Source: Pedosphaera sp. (lineage in GTDB: Bacteria; Verrucomicrobiota; Verrucomicrobiia; Limisphaerales; F1-12-MAGs170). Taken from it: a stretch of DNA of 52,029 nucleotides. The translations under genes and the position numbers were made by a program. The stretch's first letter is position 1. The number at the start of each line of letters is the position of its first letter. Shown in pieces: positions 25,814 through 36,072 of this stretch. The notes under the pieces are model-generated. The model saw nothing but the letters and a program-made list of their open reading frames with translations, had not been told where the DNA came from and made no database searches. The DNA is taken from contig SIBF01000007.1 of NCBI GenBank assembly GCA_009695275.1, forward strand, positions 1 through 52,029, read 5' to 3'.

Positions 25814-26755
25814 ATGCCTATGACTCATAACAATCGCCCGCCTGACCCGGCCATGACCGGATTATCCATTCTCGTTTACCTGCTCTTGTTGCTCCTCTCA
25901 CCAGCGGCAGTAGATGGAGCCGTCCACGCCGCTGAACACGTCCTCGTGATCGGCTGCGACGGCATGGGTTCGGTGGCCTTTGAGAAAGCCACCACTCCGA
26001 CCATGCGGAAATTGATGGAGCAAGGTGCCTATACGTTGAAGGCGCGCGCGGTCATGCCCACCTCCAGCAGTCCAAACTGGGCTTCGATGATCATGGGCGC
26101 CGGCCCTGAGCAGCATGGAGTGACCTCAAATGACTGGCAGCCAGATAAATTCGACATCGCACCCCAGGCTGTCGGCACCGGGGGAATTTTCCCTACCATC
26201 TTTGGCGTGATGCGAGGGCAGCGTCCCGATTCCAAAATCATCGCCCTCTATGATTGGAAGGATTTCGGGCGGCTTCTGGAAACGAACGCGCCGAACATCA
26301 CACTCCACGTGAAGGACGCCATCGAGACCGCGCAGAAAGCCGTCTCGTTGATCAAGGAGATGAAACCGGATTTTATGTTCGTTCACTTCGACGGCGTGGA
26401 TCACGCGGGACACGGTTTCGGTTGGAAGGGCCCGCAGTATATCAAAGCCGTCGAACTGGCCGATTCGCTCATCGAAGCCATGCTGCAAGCCCTCGACAGC
26501 GCCGGCATTCGCGAGAAGACGGTTGTCCTGATCACTGCGGATCACGGAGGCAAAGGCACGTCTCACGGCGGAAATTCGATGGATGAACTTCTGATCCCCT
26601 GGATCATCGCCGGGCCTGGCATTGCTGCCGGCAAACAAATCTCGGCCCAAGTCAACACGTACGACACAGCTCCAACTCTCGCGCGAATTCTCCGATTGAA
26701 GGCACACCCTGCATGGATCGGAAAACCTGTGGACGAAGCGTTCAAACAGGAATAA
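25814..26755 (+). CDS. Secreted alkaline-phosphatase-superfamily phosphodiesterase/phosphatase
   Basis: About 313 residues. A hydrophobic segment (SILVYLLLLLLSPAAVDGAV) acts as signal peptide. The catalytic core has the metal and nucleophile motifs of type I phosphodiesterase/nucleotide pyrophosphatase proteins: VLVIGCDGMG, MPTSSSPNWASMIMGAGPEQ with the nucleophile in the TSSS-PN stretch, FVHFDGVDHAGHGFGW, VVLITADHGGKG and a final SHGGNSMDELLIPWIIAGPG. The start is uncertain: GTG 25778, ATG 25814 and ATG 25853 (MTGLSILVYLL) are all in frame. It is followed 30 bases later by phnW, so it may release or cleave phosphonate- or phosphate-containing compounds outside the cytoplasm. Phosphonoacetate hydrolase belongs to the same superfamily but is longer; I would not assign that name. 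Confidence 0.8.
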   Translation: MPMTHNNRPPDPAMTGLSILVYLLLLLLSPAAVDGAVHAAEHVLVIGCDGMGSVAFEKATTPTMRKLMEQGAYTLKARAVMPTSSSPNWASMIMGAGPEQHGVTSNDWQPDKFDIAPQAVGTGGIFPTIFGVMRGQRPDSKIIALYDWKDFGRLLETNAPNITLHVKDAIETAQKAVSLIKEMKPDFMFVHFDGVDHAGHGFGWKGPQYIKAVELADSLIEAMLQALDSAGIREKTVVLITADHGGKGTSHGGNSMDELLIPWIIAGPGIAAGKQISAQVNTYDTAPTLARILRLKAHPAWIGKPVDEAFKQE

Positions 26756-26785
26756 CTGTCGCATTCTCCAAACGCCACAAACCCC

Positions 26786-27922
26786 ATGAACAAGACCATT
26801 CCCCTGCCCTCCTCGCACGACAAGCTCCTGTTCACACCCGGACCGTTGACCACAAGCCTCTCCGTCAAGAAAGCCATGCTGCACGACGCGGGCTCATGGC
26901 ATTCCGAGTTCAACACCAGGGTCACATCGATTCGCGAGCGTTTGCTCACCATCGCCGGAGTCTCAAGAGCGTCAGGGTATGAGTGCGTGCTCATGCAAGG
27001 CAGCGGCACGTTTGGTGTCGAAGCCGTCTTTGCCACTTGCATCCCGCGTGAGGGCAAAGTCGTCGTACTCTCCAACGGTGCTTACGGCGAGCGCATGGCG
27101 CTCATGCTGCAACACCTCCAGATCAAGCACACCGTTCTCCGCACGCCTGAGAATTCTCCAAACGATCCGGCTGCGCTCGACACACTCCTGACTGCGGACG
27201 ACGCCATCACTCATGTCGCCGTCGTCCACTGTGAGACGACAACCGGCATCCTGAATCCCATCGATGAAGTCGGAGCGGTCACCCGCAAACATCGACGCTC
27301 GCTCATCGTGGACGCCATGAGCAGCTTCGGAGCAATCCCAATCGATACCCAGGAGATCGGCGCGGATTTCATCGTTTCATCGGCGAACAAATGCATCGAA
27401 GGAGTGCCGGGTTTTTCATTTGTCATCGCCCGACGCGATGCCCTGCTCGCCTCCGAGGGGCACGCTCGCTGCCTGAGCCTGAACCTGCTCGACCAGTTGA
27501 AAGCATTCGAGAAAAGCGGCCAGTTTCGCTACACGCCCCCAACTCACGCCATCCTTGCCTTCGAGCAGGCGCTGAACGAGCTCGAACTCGAAGGCGGCGT
27601 CGCTGCCAGAGGCGAACGCTATCGTCGCAATCACGTGAAACTCGTCGCCGGCATGAAAAACCTGGGGCTGCGCCCCTTCCTCGATAAGAAAGTGCAGAGC
27701 GTCATCATCACGTCATTCCATTATCCCACCGACCGGCGATTCTTATTCCCTGATTTTTACAGCCGATTGAGCGAAAAAGGCTTCATCATTTACCCCGGCA
27801 AATTGACCCAGGCGGAAACCTTCCGCATCGGTTCCATCGGCCGCATCTTTGAGTCCGACATACGAAGTCTCCTGGCCGCCATCGCAGAAACCTTGGATGA
27901 ACTTGGCGTCCGCGCAGGGTGA
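26786..27922 (+). CDS. phnW: 2-aminoethylphosphonate:pyruvate aminotransferase-like enzyme (PhnW)
   Basis: A PLP-dependent class V aminotransferase of 378 residues. It shows LLFTPGPLTTSLSVKKAM at the N-terminus, the turn MQGSGTFGVEAVFATCIP, HCETTTGILNPIDEVG, the PLP Asp in LIVDAMSSFGAIPIDTQE, and the Schiff-base lysine at about residue 202 in SSANKCIEGVPGFSFVIARR. These match PhnW, which converts 2-aminoethylphosphonate and pyruvate to phosphonoacetaldehyde and alanine. The usual partner PhnX (phosphonoacetaldehyde hydrolase), or PhnY/PhnA, is not in the window. PhnW also occurs in phosphonate-making pathways, and related class V enzymes act on other amines, so the direction and substrate remain open. 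Confidence 0.85.
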   Translation: MNKTIPLPSSHDKLLFTPGPLTTSLSVKKAMLHDAGSWHSEFNTRVTSIRERLLTIAGVSRASGYECVLMQGSGTFGVEAVFATCIPREGKVVVLSNGAYGERMALMLQHLQIKHTVLRTPENSPNDPAALDTLLTADDAITHVAVVHCETTTGILNPIDEVGAVTRKHRRSLIVDAMSSFGAIPIDTQEIGADFIVSSANKCIEGVPGFSFVIARRDALLASEGHARCLSLNLLDQLKAFEKSGQFRYTPPTHAILAFEQALNELELEGGVAARGERYRRNHVKLVAGMKNLGLRPFLDKKVQSVIITSFHYPTDRRFLFPDFYSRLSEKGFIIYPGKLTQAETFRIGSIGRIFESDIRSLLAAIAETLDELGVRAG

Positions 27923-28226
27923 AAATTCTCCCCCGAATGAGGCTGCAAACCAGGTAGCCCGGCAGGCCAAGTTTCATCAAGAGGGGCGCAGCCGCGCACC
28001 ACCTCCCCATCGGGAGCCCATGCAGAGCGGCGAGTTCCGATTTGGCCCGATTGCAGGTGAAACCCAATACTCGCCGCGTCGGAGATCGGTGGTCCAAGGG
28101 AAGTGATCAATCCGGAGCTGTCTCAGCCAATCCTGTGGACCCACAAGCAGACCGATGGCTCCGAGGAATGTGTCGCCTGCGTTCTTGTCATTTGAAGTGT
28201 TCGGAGGCGTCGGTATCGTTCGTGGA
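27923..28226. other. Gene-free stretch between phnW and recG
   Basis: About 300 bases in which I see no gene, terminator or clear repeat. A longer recG reading could begin at 28155, but it adds a non-homologous N-terminus. Confidence 0.4.
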
Positions 28227-30422
28227 ATGTCTCTGCTAAAGGCGCATCCGCAATTGGCCGCCCTGAACCTGCCCGTCACGAGTCTTCGTGGCGTCGGCAC
28301 GGAGAGGGCGGAGCAATTGACAAGGTTGGAGATCAGGTCAATTGCCGAATTACTGCTTCATAAACCCCGACGCTATGAAGATCGAAGACGGGTCAGCCGC
28401 ATAGCGGACCTTGATCTCGCGGAGGCTCGCACCGTGGCGGGGAAAGTCGTGGCGATGGGGACCAAGCGCTATTCACAGGGGAACAAATCGGTGTTCGAGA
28501 TCATCCTGGACGATGGATCAGCAAGGTTGCATTGCCGGTGGTGGAATCTGCCCTTCATGCAGAAGTATTTCGCCCAGGGGAACGAGGTGCTGGTGTTCGG
28601 GAAACTGCATTCCCTGCGACCACGGGAGGTGGATCATCCGGAAACGGAAATCATCGAAGGCGGCGAGGAGAGTTCGATCCACTTGAACCGCGTGGCACCG
28701 ATCTACCCGCTGACAGAGGGACTGCCGCAACGCTGGCTGCGCGGTTTGATCTGGCGCACGTTAAATGAATTCGCGACAAAAATCACAGACCCGTGGCCGG
28801 AACTGGCGCGAGAAGGATTTCCGTCAGCGGAAGCGGCGCTGCGGTCGCTGCATTTTCCGGAAGAGCCAGGCGACGGGGAAAAGGCGCGTGCTCGATTTGC
28901 TTTCGAGGAATTCCTGACATTGCAGCTCGATATTCAGGAGCGACGCTGGCGGTTGCGCCAACGTGAAGCGCATTCCTGCCGGGGTGACAACCGGTTTGTG
29001 AAACAGTTCCTGGCAAAGCTTGGATTCCGGCTGACGCAAGCACAGACGCGGGTTCTGAAGGAGATCCGCCACGACCTTGAGGCTGGTGAGCCGATGCGCC
29101 GGTTGTTGCAGGGAGATGTGGGCTCGGGCAAGACAGTGGTGGCCGCCTGCGCGCTTTTGATGACGCTGGAGAGCGGCTACAACGGCGTGTTGATGGCCCC
29201 GACAGAAATTTTAGCGAGTCAACATTTTGAGAATTTCAGTCGTTGGCTCGCGCCGCTGGGTGTCCAGTTGCGGCTTCGGACGGGGAGTGGGAAGCGGAGT
29301 CATGGTGGGTCAGGAGAGGAATTGGAGGCCACTCCGATGTCTGGGAGCGCCTCCAGCAATTCCTCTGCGCCCGGCAGCCAGAGTGACGAGATTCAAACCT
29401 CCTCGAAAAGACCAGACGCTGAATGCGGTCAGAGCCTCCTTCCGTCGGCTGCTACGAGGCCTGACGAGCGCGCTGCAAGCAATCCCACGATCCACATCGG
29501 AACTCACGCGTTGATTGAGGATTCATTTGAAATGGATCGGCTGGGAATCGTGATCATTGATGAGCAGCACAAGTTTGGTGTCGCACAGCGTGAGCGACTT
29601 CTACGCAAAGGGAAATGCCCGCACCTGCTGGTGATGACGGCCACGCCGATTCCAAGAACTCTCGGTCTCACACTCTATGGCGATCTGGATGTCTCGATGA
29701 TTGACGAGTTGCCCGCAGGACGCTGCCCGATCCGGACGTTTGTGCGACAGTCGGACAGATTGCCCAAGGTCTGGGAGTTCATCCGCGCCAAACTCAAGGA
29801 AGGACGGCAGGTTTACGTGGTGTATCCACGGGTGGAGGAAGGGGTCTCAGGGAGGCCTGCAAAGGCGGTGACCGCGGAGTTTGAGAAGATTCAGAAGCAT
29901 CTGGCGCCCTTTGCATCTGGTTTGTTGCACGGGCGCATGAAGCCGGCGGACAAGGAGAATGTGATGGCGGGGTTTCGGTCGGGAGCCATTCAAGTGCTGG
30001 TGGCGACGAGTTTGATCGAAGTAGGCGTGGATGTTCCTAATGCGACGGTAATGCTGGTGGAGAATGCGGAGCAGTTCGGACTGGCTCAATTGCATCAAAT
30101 GCGAGGACGCATCGGGAGAGGCTCTCATGAATCGTTTTGCATTCTGGTCGCGGATGCGCGGACGGATGACGCGCAAAGGAGGTTGAAAACGCTGGAGGAA
30201 ACCGCGGATGGCTTCAAAATCGCCGAAGTTGATCTGACGCTGCGTGGCACAGGTGATTTGACAGGCCAGCAACAGAGCGGGCTTCCTCCATTGCGCTTCG
30301 GAGATTTCTCACGAGACCTGCCGCTGGTGGAAAAGGCGCGAGTCTTTGCCGCGGAGATCATCTGCCGGCGAATGAAACTTTCTGCCCAGACAATCCAGAC
30401 GTCAGAGGCACCCGCTGAATAG
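28227..30422 (+). CDS. recG: ATP-dependent DNA helicase RecG, with an extra segment
   Basis: Helicase that reverses stalled replication forks and branch-migrates recombination intermediates. From ATG 28227 (MSLLKAHPQLAALNLPV) it has about 731 residues. The N-terminal wedge/OB domain contains SLRGVGTERAEQLTRLEI, LHKPRRYEDRR and RLHCRWWNLPFMQKYFA. Helicase motifs are QGDVGSGKTVVAACALL (I), MAPTEILASQHFENF (Ia), IIDEQHKFGVAQRERL (II), TATPIPRTLGLTLYGDLDVS (III), VATSLIEVGVDVPNATVM (V) and GQLHQMRGRIGRG-like (VI), then the RecG tail TGDLTGQQQSGLPPLRFGDF. Between TGSGKR and IHIGTHALIED lies a Ser/Gly-rich stretch (nt about 29298-29480) roughly 45 residues longer than usual. The long in-frame start at 28155 is less likely. 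Confidence 0.95.
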   Translation: MSLLKAHPQLAALNLPVTSLRGVGTERAEQLTRLEIRSIAELLLHKPRRYEDRRRVSRIADLDLAEARTVAGKVVAMGTKRYSQGNKSVFEIILDDGSARLHCRWWNLPFMQKYFAQGNEVLVFGKLHSLRPREVDHPETEIIEGGEESSIHLNRVAPIYPLTEGLPQRWLRGLIWRTLNEFATKITDPWPELAREGFPSAEAALRSLHFPEEPGDGEKARARFAFEEFLTLQLDIQERRWRLRQREAHSCRGDNRFVKQFLAKLGFRLTQAQTRVLKEIRHDLEAGEPMRRLLQGDVGSGKTVVAACALLMTLESGYNGVLMAPTEILASQHFENFSRWLAPLGVQLRLRTGSGKRSHGGSGEELEATPMSGSASSNSSAPGSQSDEIQTSSKRPDAECGQSLLPSAATRPDERAASNPTIHIGTHALIEDSFEMDRLGIVIIDEQHKFGVAQRERLLRKGKCPHLLVMTATPIPRTLGLTLYGDLDVSMIDELPAGRCPIRTFVRQSDRLPKVWEFIRAKLKEGRQVYVVYPRVEEGVSGRPAKAVTAEFEKIQKHLAPFASGLLHGRMKPADKENVMAGFRSGAIQVLVATSLIEVGVDVPNATVMLVENAEQFGLAQLHQMRGRIGRGSHESFCILVADARTDDAQRRLKTLEETADGFKIAEVDLTLRGTGDLTGQQQSGLPPLRFGDFSRDLPLVEKARVFAAEIICRRMKLSAQTIQTSEAPAE

Positions 30423-30801
30423 GTCCAGGTCAGCTGCCTCGTCAACTCACAGTGGGCAAACTGTGAGGCTTGCCATCAACCACGTGCCTGGAGAGCGAAT
30501 AACCATGTCCTTGAGACAGACGGATTTGTTTCGCACGGACGTGGTGGAGAGGACGCTCCCGGGAGCAATTGCCTCAATGTCCCTCCGCATGCCCCAAAGT
30601 TCGAGGTCTCCAAATGACGCGCCACTCCAGGGTCGGAACGCCAGTTGCTAAAGCTCGTGGCATCGAGTGGGGATTGAGCCCTACGGCCGTGGTATGACGA
30701 ATGAAAATTGATTAGAAGGCACGCATGAAACCGACATTGGAGCCAGCAATTGGCATTTGTAAGACAAACACTGTCCACTTCTAAGGCTCCATCCGACATC
30801 C
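30423..30801. other. Gene-free stretch after recG
   Basis: About 380 bases. Near the recG stop is a perfect 8-bp hairpin (CTCACAGT at 30446-30453 and ACTGTGAG at 30460-30467) without a T-run, a weak terminator candidate at best. A short plus-strand ORF (30505-30651) has no recognisable product. The rest is featureless by eye. Confidence 0.4.
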
Positions 30802-33800
30802 ATGTCGCCCCACTCTGACAAACAGTCCTCAAGTCTGGCAGGCAATGTTCCGATGTGCCCAAGGATGCATCGTTGTCCAAGAGCTCATCGGAACAAAATC
30901 AAAACGGGAAAATTCCCGCTTTGGCTGATCATTCTTCTGACCATTTGCGCAGTTGCAGGAGGAAAAGCGGCAGCCTCCCCTTTCCCCACGCTGCTCACGA
31001 GTGCCGACCAAGTCCTCCACCTTTCTGCGGAGGAATTGAATCAGCGACTTCCAGCTAAAATAAATGGCGTGGTCACCTATGTGGACCCTGCTCTATCCTT
31101 TGCCTTTCTTCAGGATGGCACGCGTGGCGTGGCCTTCCTCCTCAACCACGAACACCGCCCGCCAGTGGCTGGAGATCGCATCGAACTCAACGGAACTGCG
31201 AACAAAGGCATGTTCGCTCCCTATATCGCCAGTGCATCGATCATCCCGCTCGGGAAGGGAGAATTCCCAGAACCACGGAAAGTTTCGCTCGATCAGGCCC
31301 AAACCGGGCAGTTTGACGGATTGTGGGTGGAAGTGGAGGGAACCGTGCGCTCGGCATCGGTGCAGGAAGCCCGGACGGTTGACAGTTTCGCGATGGAAAT
31401 TGCCAACGGGACATCGCGCCTCCGGGTCAACAGCTCCGACCGTTTCTCGACCAGTCCGGACGATCTCGTGGAAGCAGCCGTGCGCGTTCGTGGAGTGCTC
31501 GGCGGCACCTTCAACGGCAAGAACCAATTTATGGGAGCACGCCTGCTGGTGCCGGAGACACGTCTGATCACCGTGGTTCAGCGGTCCGGTGAGCAATCCT
31601 TCGCACGTCCAGTCAGCAAGATTGACTCGCTCGTTCGCTTCTCGCCGGAGTCTGAGGCTTCCAAGCAAGTCCACATCCGGGGCGTAGTGACCTGGGCGCA
31701 GCGCGGATTCGGGCTTTATCTACAGGATGACACCGGTGCCATCCATGTTCGCACCACGCAAACCACGGCTGTGCATGCAGGTGAGAATGTGGACGCCGTT
31801 GGATTCATCAATCGGACTGGAAGCTCTCCCTCGCTTGAAGACGGGGCTTTTGCGCGAACGGAGAGTCGTGAAACTGTAGTTCCAAAAACAGTCGTTCTCA
31901 ACAGCGAGACAGCGGCGATTCACGACGGCGAACTCATCATCACCGAAGCCAAGCTCTTGGGCATCCGGCTGGAGGGCCAGGAAGCAATCCTGACTCTGGA
32001 GTCTGGTGATCTAATCTTCCCAGCACGACTCCGCACACCGGATCATGCCAGTCAACTTCGCCCCGGAAGCCTGCTCCAGATCACCGGAGTTTCCGCCGTA
32101 AGGGCAAACCGGCAAGAGTTTCAGGTGGGCCTCGATCTTCTCGTCCGTGATCGAGATGACATCAAGATCCTCTCGACACCTGCGTGGTGGACGACGAATC
32201 GCCTTGTCGGAGCGCTGGCCCTCCTGTCGATCCTGATCCCCGCCACCCTTATTTGGATTTACCAGTTGAAGAGACGTGTTGACTCCCAGACGAAAGCCCT
32301 GCGCAACCAGATTGAGCAGCAAGCCGCATTGGAATCCCGCCATCGTGACCTGGTCGAAAACGCCAATGACATCATCTTCACCCATGATCTCGAAGGTCGG
32401 TTCACTTCGATCAACAAAGCCGGCGAACAAACAGTCGGCTACTCCCGTCAGGAAATCCTAAAATTGAACATCTGGGACTTGATCGCTCCAGACTGCCGCA
32501 ACAAGGCGCGATCAGAAGTCAAAAAAAGCATCGATGGCCATGGCTTCGCGCAATACGAAACCGACCTGATCGGGCGGGGAGGCGAAAGATTGACGGTTGA
32601 AATCGACTCCCGGTGCATCCGCGACAACGGAAGCCCAGCAGCCATCCAAGGCATCGCGAGAGATGTCACCGGACGCAAGCGGGCCGAGGAGAGAATCAAG
32701 TCACAGGACCATTTCATCCGCTCGGTCATTGATCTCGATCCAAACCTTATTTTCGTCAAAGATGACGAGGGACGGTATGTACTGGCCAATCGTGCCACGG
32801 GCGAATTCTGCGGTGTGGAGCCCGACAAGATGGTGGGCAAGAGCGACGCGGATATCTTTTCAGATCCCGAGCTCATCGCACGCATCAAGCGCGATGACCG
32901 CGAAGTGATCATTACGTCGCTCGACAAATTCACTCCCGAGGAAAAAATCACCAATAATCGAGGCCAGTCCATCTGGCTTCAAACGGTGCGCCGTCCGTTG
33001 AGCGGCGAACATGGCCAAAGCCGGCACATACTGGTCGTCTCCACGGATATCACCGCCCACAAACACACCGAGGACGCTTTGCGCGAGTCACAGACGCTCT
33101 ACACTTCCCTGGTGCAATGCCTGCCAGTAGCCGTCTTCCGAAAGGATCTTGATGGTAGATTCACCTTTGGCAACGCGCCTTTCTGCAAACTGCTCGGCAA
33201 GCCGATCCAGGAAATCATCTCCAAAACCGACGCTGATTTTTCACCGCCTGAGCTGGCTGTTAAGTACCAATCGGATAACCAAAAAATCATTGCCGATGGC
33301 GAAACTTTTGAAGCGATCGAGGAACATTTGACCCGGACCGATGGAACAAAGACCTACATCCAGATCGTAAAGGCCCCCATCTTCAACTCGCGCCGGGAGG
33401 TCACCGGAGTGCAGGGCATCATCTGGGACGTCACTAATCTCAAGGCGGAGGAAGAAGAATTGAAGCGCACCCGCACTTTCCTCAAACAGGTCGTGGAGAA
33501 CCTGCCGATCGCGGTCTTCATCAAGGAGGCTCAAGAACTCCGGTTCATCATGTGGAACAAGGCGGGCGAAGACCTCGTGGGCTACAGCAGCGAGGAGATG
33601 TTAGGTAAGAACGACTACGATTTCTTCTCGAAAGGCGAAGCCGATCGTTTTACAGCCGCAGATCGTCAGGCTCTTTCCACAAGCCGGCTGGTGGATGTGA
33701 CCGAGGAAGTGTTGCAGACGCGCCACCGGGGACAACGGCTCTTGCGCACTCGAAAAATCCCCATCCTGGATGAAACAGGAAAACCGCTCTACCTGCTTGG

Positions 33801-35850
33801 CATCTCCGAGGACGTCACCGAGGCTCGTCAATCAGAAGTCGAACTCAAGCGCGCCAAGGAAGCCGCGGAAGCCGCCGCACGCGCCAAAGGAGAATTCCTT
33901 GCCAATGTAAGCCACGAGATTCGCACACCGATGAACGGTGTGATAGGCATGACGAACCTCCTGCTCGATACCGAACTCTCCGAGGAACAACTGGACTTCG
34001 TCAACACCGTCAAATGGAGCGCGGACGGCCTGCTGACCATCATCAATGACATCCTCGACTTCTCGAAGATGGAAGCAGGCAAACTCCACTTTGAAACGTT
34101 GGATTTCGACCTGCGCGAGACCGTCGAGACTACCGCGGAACTGCTTTCCGAACGCGCGTCTCACAAAAAGATCGAACTCGCCGCATTTATTCCCAATGGA
34201 CTGCCGGGCAAACTGCGCGGCGATCCCGGGCGTCTCCGCCAGGTTCTTCTGAACCTTCTCGGCAACGCCGTCAAATTCACCGAACGCGGCGAGGTGGTTC
34301 TCCATGTTTCCATGGAGTCTGAAACCGCCAGCCACACCACTTTCCGGTTCGAGGTTACAGACACTGGAATTGGCATCAGCCCCACCGCGCAGAAGGAGTT
34401 GTTCCAGCCATTCACGCAGGCAGATGGCTCGACCACGCGAAAATTTGGAGGCACCGGCCTTGGGCTGGCAATTTGCAAGCAACTCGTCACTTTGATGGGA
34501 GGCGAGATCGGACTCCGTAGCGAGTTGGGCAAAGGCTCCACCTTTTGGTTCACCACCATCCTCGAGAAACAAGCTGAACAGTCCTCTCAACAGCCCTTTG
34601 ACGTTTCGCTCGAAAATGTCCGCCTTCTGATCGTTGACGACAACGCAATCAACCGCCGCATCCTTCATCACCACGCAGTCTCCTGGCGCATGGAAAACAG
34701 TTGCGCCGCCAGCGCCAGCGAGGCGATGGACATGCTCTCGTCCGCCGCCAATCTCGGACGCCCTTACGACGTGGTGATCCTCGACATGCAGATGCCCGAA
34801 GTTGATGGCATGATGCTCGCACGCAGAATCCGCAGCCACTCGCAGCTCCATGAGACCAGAATGCTCATGCTCACTTCCCTCGGACACCAACATAAGCGCG
34901 AGGTTCTCGCGGAAGCGGGTATTTCGGGATGCCTCCTCAAACCCGTACGCCAGTCTGACCTTTACAATCGATTGCTGGAAATTGTGGGGGCTCAGTCGGT
35001 CCTGAAGACTCTGGAGCCATTGGAAGCCACAATCCCAACCTACTGCCCAGGCACGGCATCACCCGTTCTCGCACCAGCCCGGCAATCGCGTCCTGGACGC
35101 ATCCTTCTGGCCGAGGACAACCCCGTAAACCAGAAAGTAGCCCTCCGACAACTTCAGAAACTTGGCTATACTGCCGATACTGCATCCAACGGGCTGGAGG
35201 TTCTAGCAGCCGTCGAGAAAATTACGTATGATGTTATTCTGATGGATTGCCAGATGCCGGAGATGGATGGCTACGAAGCAACCCAGCACCTTCGACAACA
35301 GAAGCGCACCGCCAAGACCCATATTATCGCCATGACTGCCAACGCCATGCAGGGAGATCGTGATAAATGCCTGTCCGCAGGCATGGACGACTACATCAGC
35401 AAGCCGGTCACCATTGATGACCTCCAATCGGCACTCAATCGAGTCTCCAAGGAGCAGCCAGAATCCATTCCCGTAACCAAAGGACTGCCCGTTTTGAACC
35501 AGACAACACTGGATCAACTCAGAGACCTTGTGGAGCCTGGTGAACCGAACCCGCTGATCGAGCTCATCGATCTCTTCTTGACCGACGCTCCTGATTGCCT
35601 CGCTCAACTGAAGGAGGCAATGGCCCGCCATGACGATGCCGAATCCAAGCGCTTTGCCCACTCGCTGAAAGGTAGTTCAAACAACCTCGGGGCTCAACGA
35701 CTCGGCCTTGCCAGCCACAATCTGGAAGCTGCCGCCAGAAGCGGTGACCTGACAAATTCAACAACTCTTGTCGAACAGATCGAGTCCGAGTTGGAACTGG
35801 CTCGTGCGGCCCTCCTTCAAGAACGCGCCAATTGCGCCCTTGCGGCGTGA
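30802..35850 (+). CDS. Giant hybrid sensor histidine kinase with four PAS domains, two receivers and HPt
   Basis: A 1682-residue membrane phosphorelay protein. An N-terminal hydrophobic segment (residues about 38-58, [18 protein letters not shown]) exports a beta-rich sensor region of about 400 residues holding OB-like repeats ([20 protein letters not shown] and [20 protein letters not shown]). A transmembrane helix lies near 466-488 ([20 protein letters not shown]). Four PAS domains begin near 512, 637, 766 and 892. HisKA has His1038 in [15 protein letters not shown]. The ATPase shows [17 protein letters not shown] and GGTGLGLAI. Two receivers carry Asp1328 ([11 protein letters not shown]) and Asp1482 ([14 protein letters not shown]). 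The HPt domain has His1620 ([14 protein letters not shown]). A full His-Asp-His-Asp relay is thus possible within one chain. The signal and output target are unknown. It is convergent with the receiver-kinase gene at 36073. Confidence 0.93.
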   Translation: MSPHSDKQSSSLAGNVPMCPRMHRCPRAHRNKIKTGKFPLWLIILLTICAVAGGKAAASPFPTLLTSADQVLHLSAEELNQRLPAKINGVVTYVDPALSFAFLQDGTRGVAFLLNHEHRPPVAGDRIELNGTANKGMFAPYIASASIIPLGKGEFPEPRKVSLDQAQTGQFDGLWVEVEGTVRSASVQEARTVDSFAMEIANGTSRLRVNSSDRFSTSPDDLVEAAVRVRGVLGGTFNGKNQFMGARLLVPETRLITVVQRSGEQSFARPVSKIDSLVRFSPESEASKQVHIRGVVTWAQRGFGLYLQDDTGAIHVRTTQTTAVHAGENVDAVGFINRTGSSPSLEDGAFARTESRETVVPKTVVLNSETAAIHDGELIITEAKLLGIRLEGQEAILTLESGDLIFPARLRTPDHASQLRPGSLLQITGVSAVRANRQEFQVGLDLLVRDRDDIKILSTPAWWTTNRLVGALALLSILIPATLIWIYQLKRRVDSQTKALRNQIEQQAALESRHRDLVENANDIIFTHDLEGRFTSINKAGEQTVGYSRQEILKLNIWDLIAPDCRNKARSEVKKSIDGHGFAQYETDLIGRGGERLTVEIDSRCIRDNGSPAAIQGIARDVTGRKRAEERIKSQDHFIRSVIDLDPNLIFVKDDEGRYVLANRATGEFCGVEPDKMVGKSDADIFSDPELIARIKRDDREVIITSLDKFTPEEKITNNRGQSIWLQTVRRPLSGEHGQSRHILVVSTDITAHKHTEDALRESQTLYTSLVQCLPVAVFRKDLDGRFTFGNAPFCKLLGKPIQEIISKTDADFSPPELAVKYQSDNQKIIADGETFEAIEEHLTRTDGTKTYIQIVKAPIFNSRREVTGVQGIIWDVTNLKAEEEELKRTRTFLKQVVENLPIAVFIKEAQELRFIMWNKAGEDLVGYSSEEMLGKNDYDFFSKGEADRFTAADRQALSTSRLVDVTEEVLQTRHRGQRLLRTRKIPILDETGKPLYLLGISEDVTEARQSEVELKRAKEAAEAAARAKGEFLANVSHEIRTPMNGVIGMTNLLLDTELSEEQLDFVNTVKWSADGLLTIINDILDFSKMEAGKLHFETLDFDLRETVETTAELLSERASHKKIELAAFIPNGLPGKLRGDPGRLRQVLLNLLGNAVKFTERGEVVLHVSMESETASHTTFRFEVTDTGIGISPTAQKELFQPFTQADGSTTRKFGGTGLGLAICKQLVTLMGGEIGLRSELGKGSTFWFTTILEKQAEQSSQQPFDVSLENVRLLIVDDNAINRRILHHHAVSWRMENSCAASASEAMDMLSSAANLGRPYDVVILDMQMPEVDGMMLARRIRSHSQLHETRMLMLTSLGHQHKREVLAEAGISGCLLKPVRQSDLYNRLLEIVGAQSVLKTLEPLEATIPTYCPGTASPVLAPARQSRPGRILLAEDNPVNQKVALRQLQKLGYTADTASNGLEVLAAVEKITYDVILMDCQMPEMDGYEATQHLRQQKRTAKTHIIAMTANAMQGDRDKCLSAGMDDYISKPVTIDDLQSALNRVSKEQPESIPVTKGLPVLNQTTLDQLRDLVEPGEPNPLIELIDLFLTDAPDCLAQLKEAMARHDDAESKRFAHSLKGSSNNLGAQRLGLASHNLEAAARSGDLTNSTTLVEQIESELELARAALLQERANCALAA

Positions 35851-36072
35851 GCTTTGGATCTCGTTTGGAAGTCGGGGAATGAATTAGCTGAAGCAAAACT
35901 TTGCGAACTCGATCCCGGAACCCTAGCCGACATGAGCCGGATCAATTATGGAATACAAAGGGAGATTGCGAATGGCTCAACGCCATCCAGCGCCGCAGTC
36001 AAATCAGCCTGGCTCCTGTCTGGCGCGGAACTTACAATAACAACGCAGTTCAGGGAGTGATTCAGCGCTAAC

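Noticed and set aside
33832-34893. Minus-strand open frame of about 350 codons opposite the giant kinase
   Set aside because: The plus strand encodes HisKA, ATPase and receiver motifs without interruption; the opposite frame is a composition effect.
35854-36060. Short plus-strand ORF between the two convergent kinase genes
   Set aside because: Too short, no family resemblance, and it lies in the converging 3' region.
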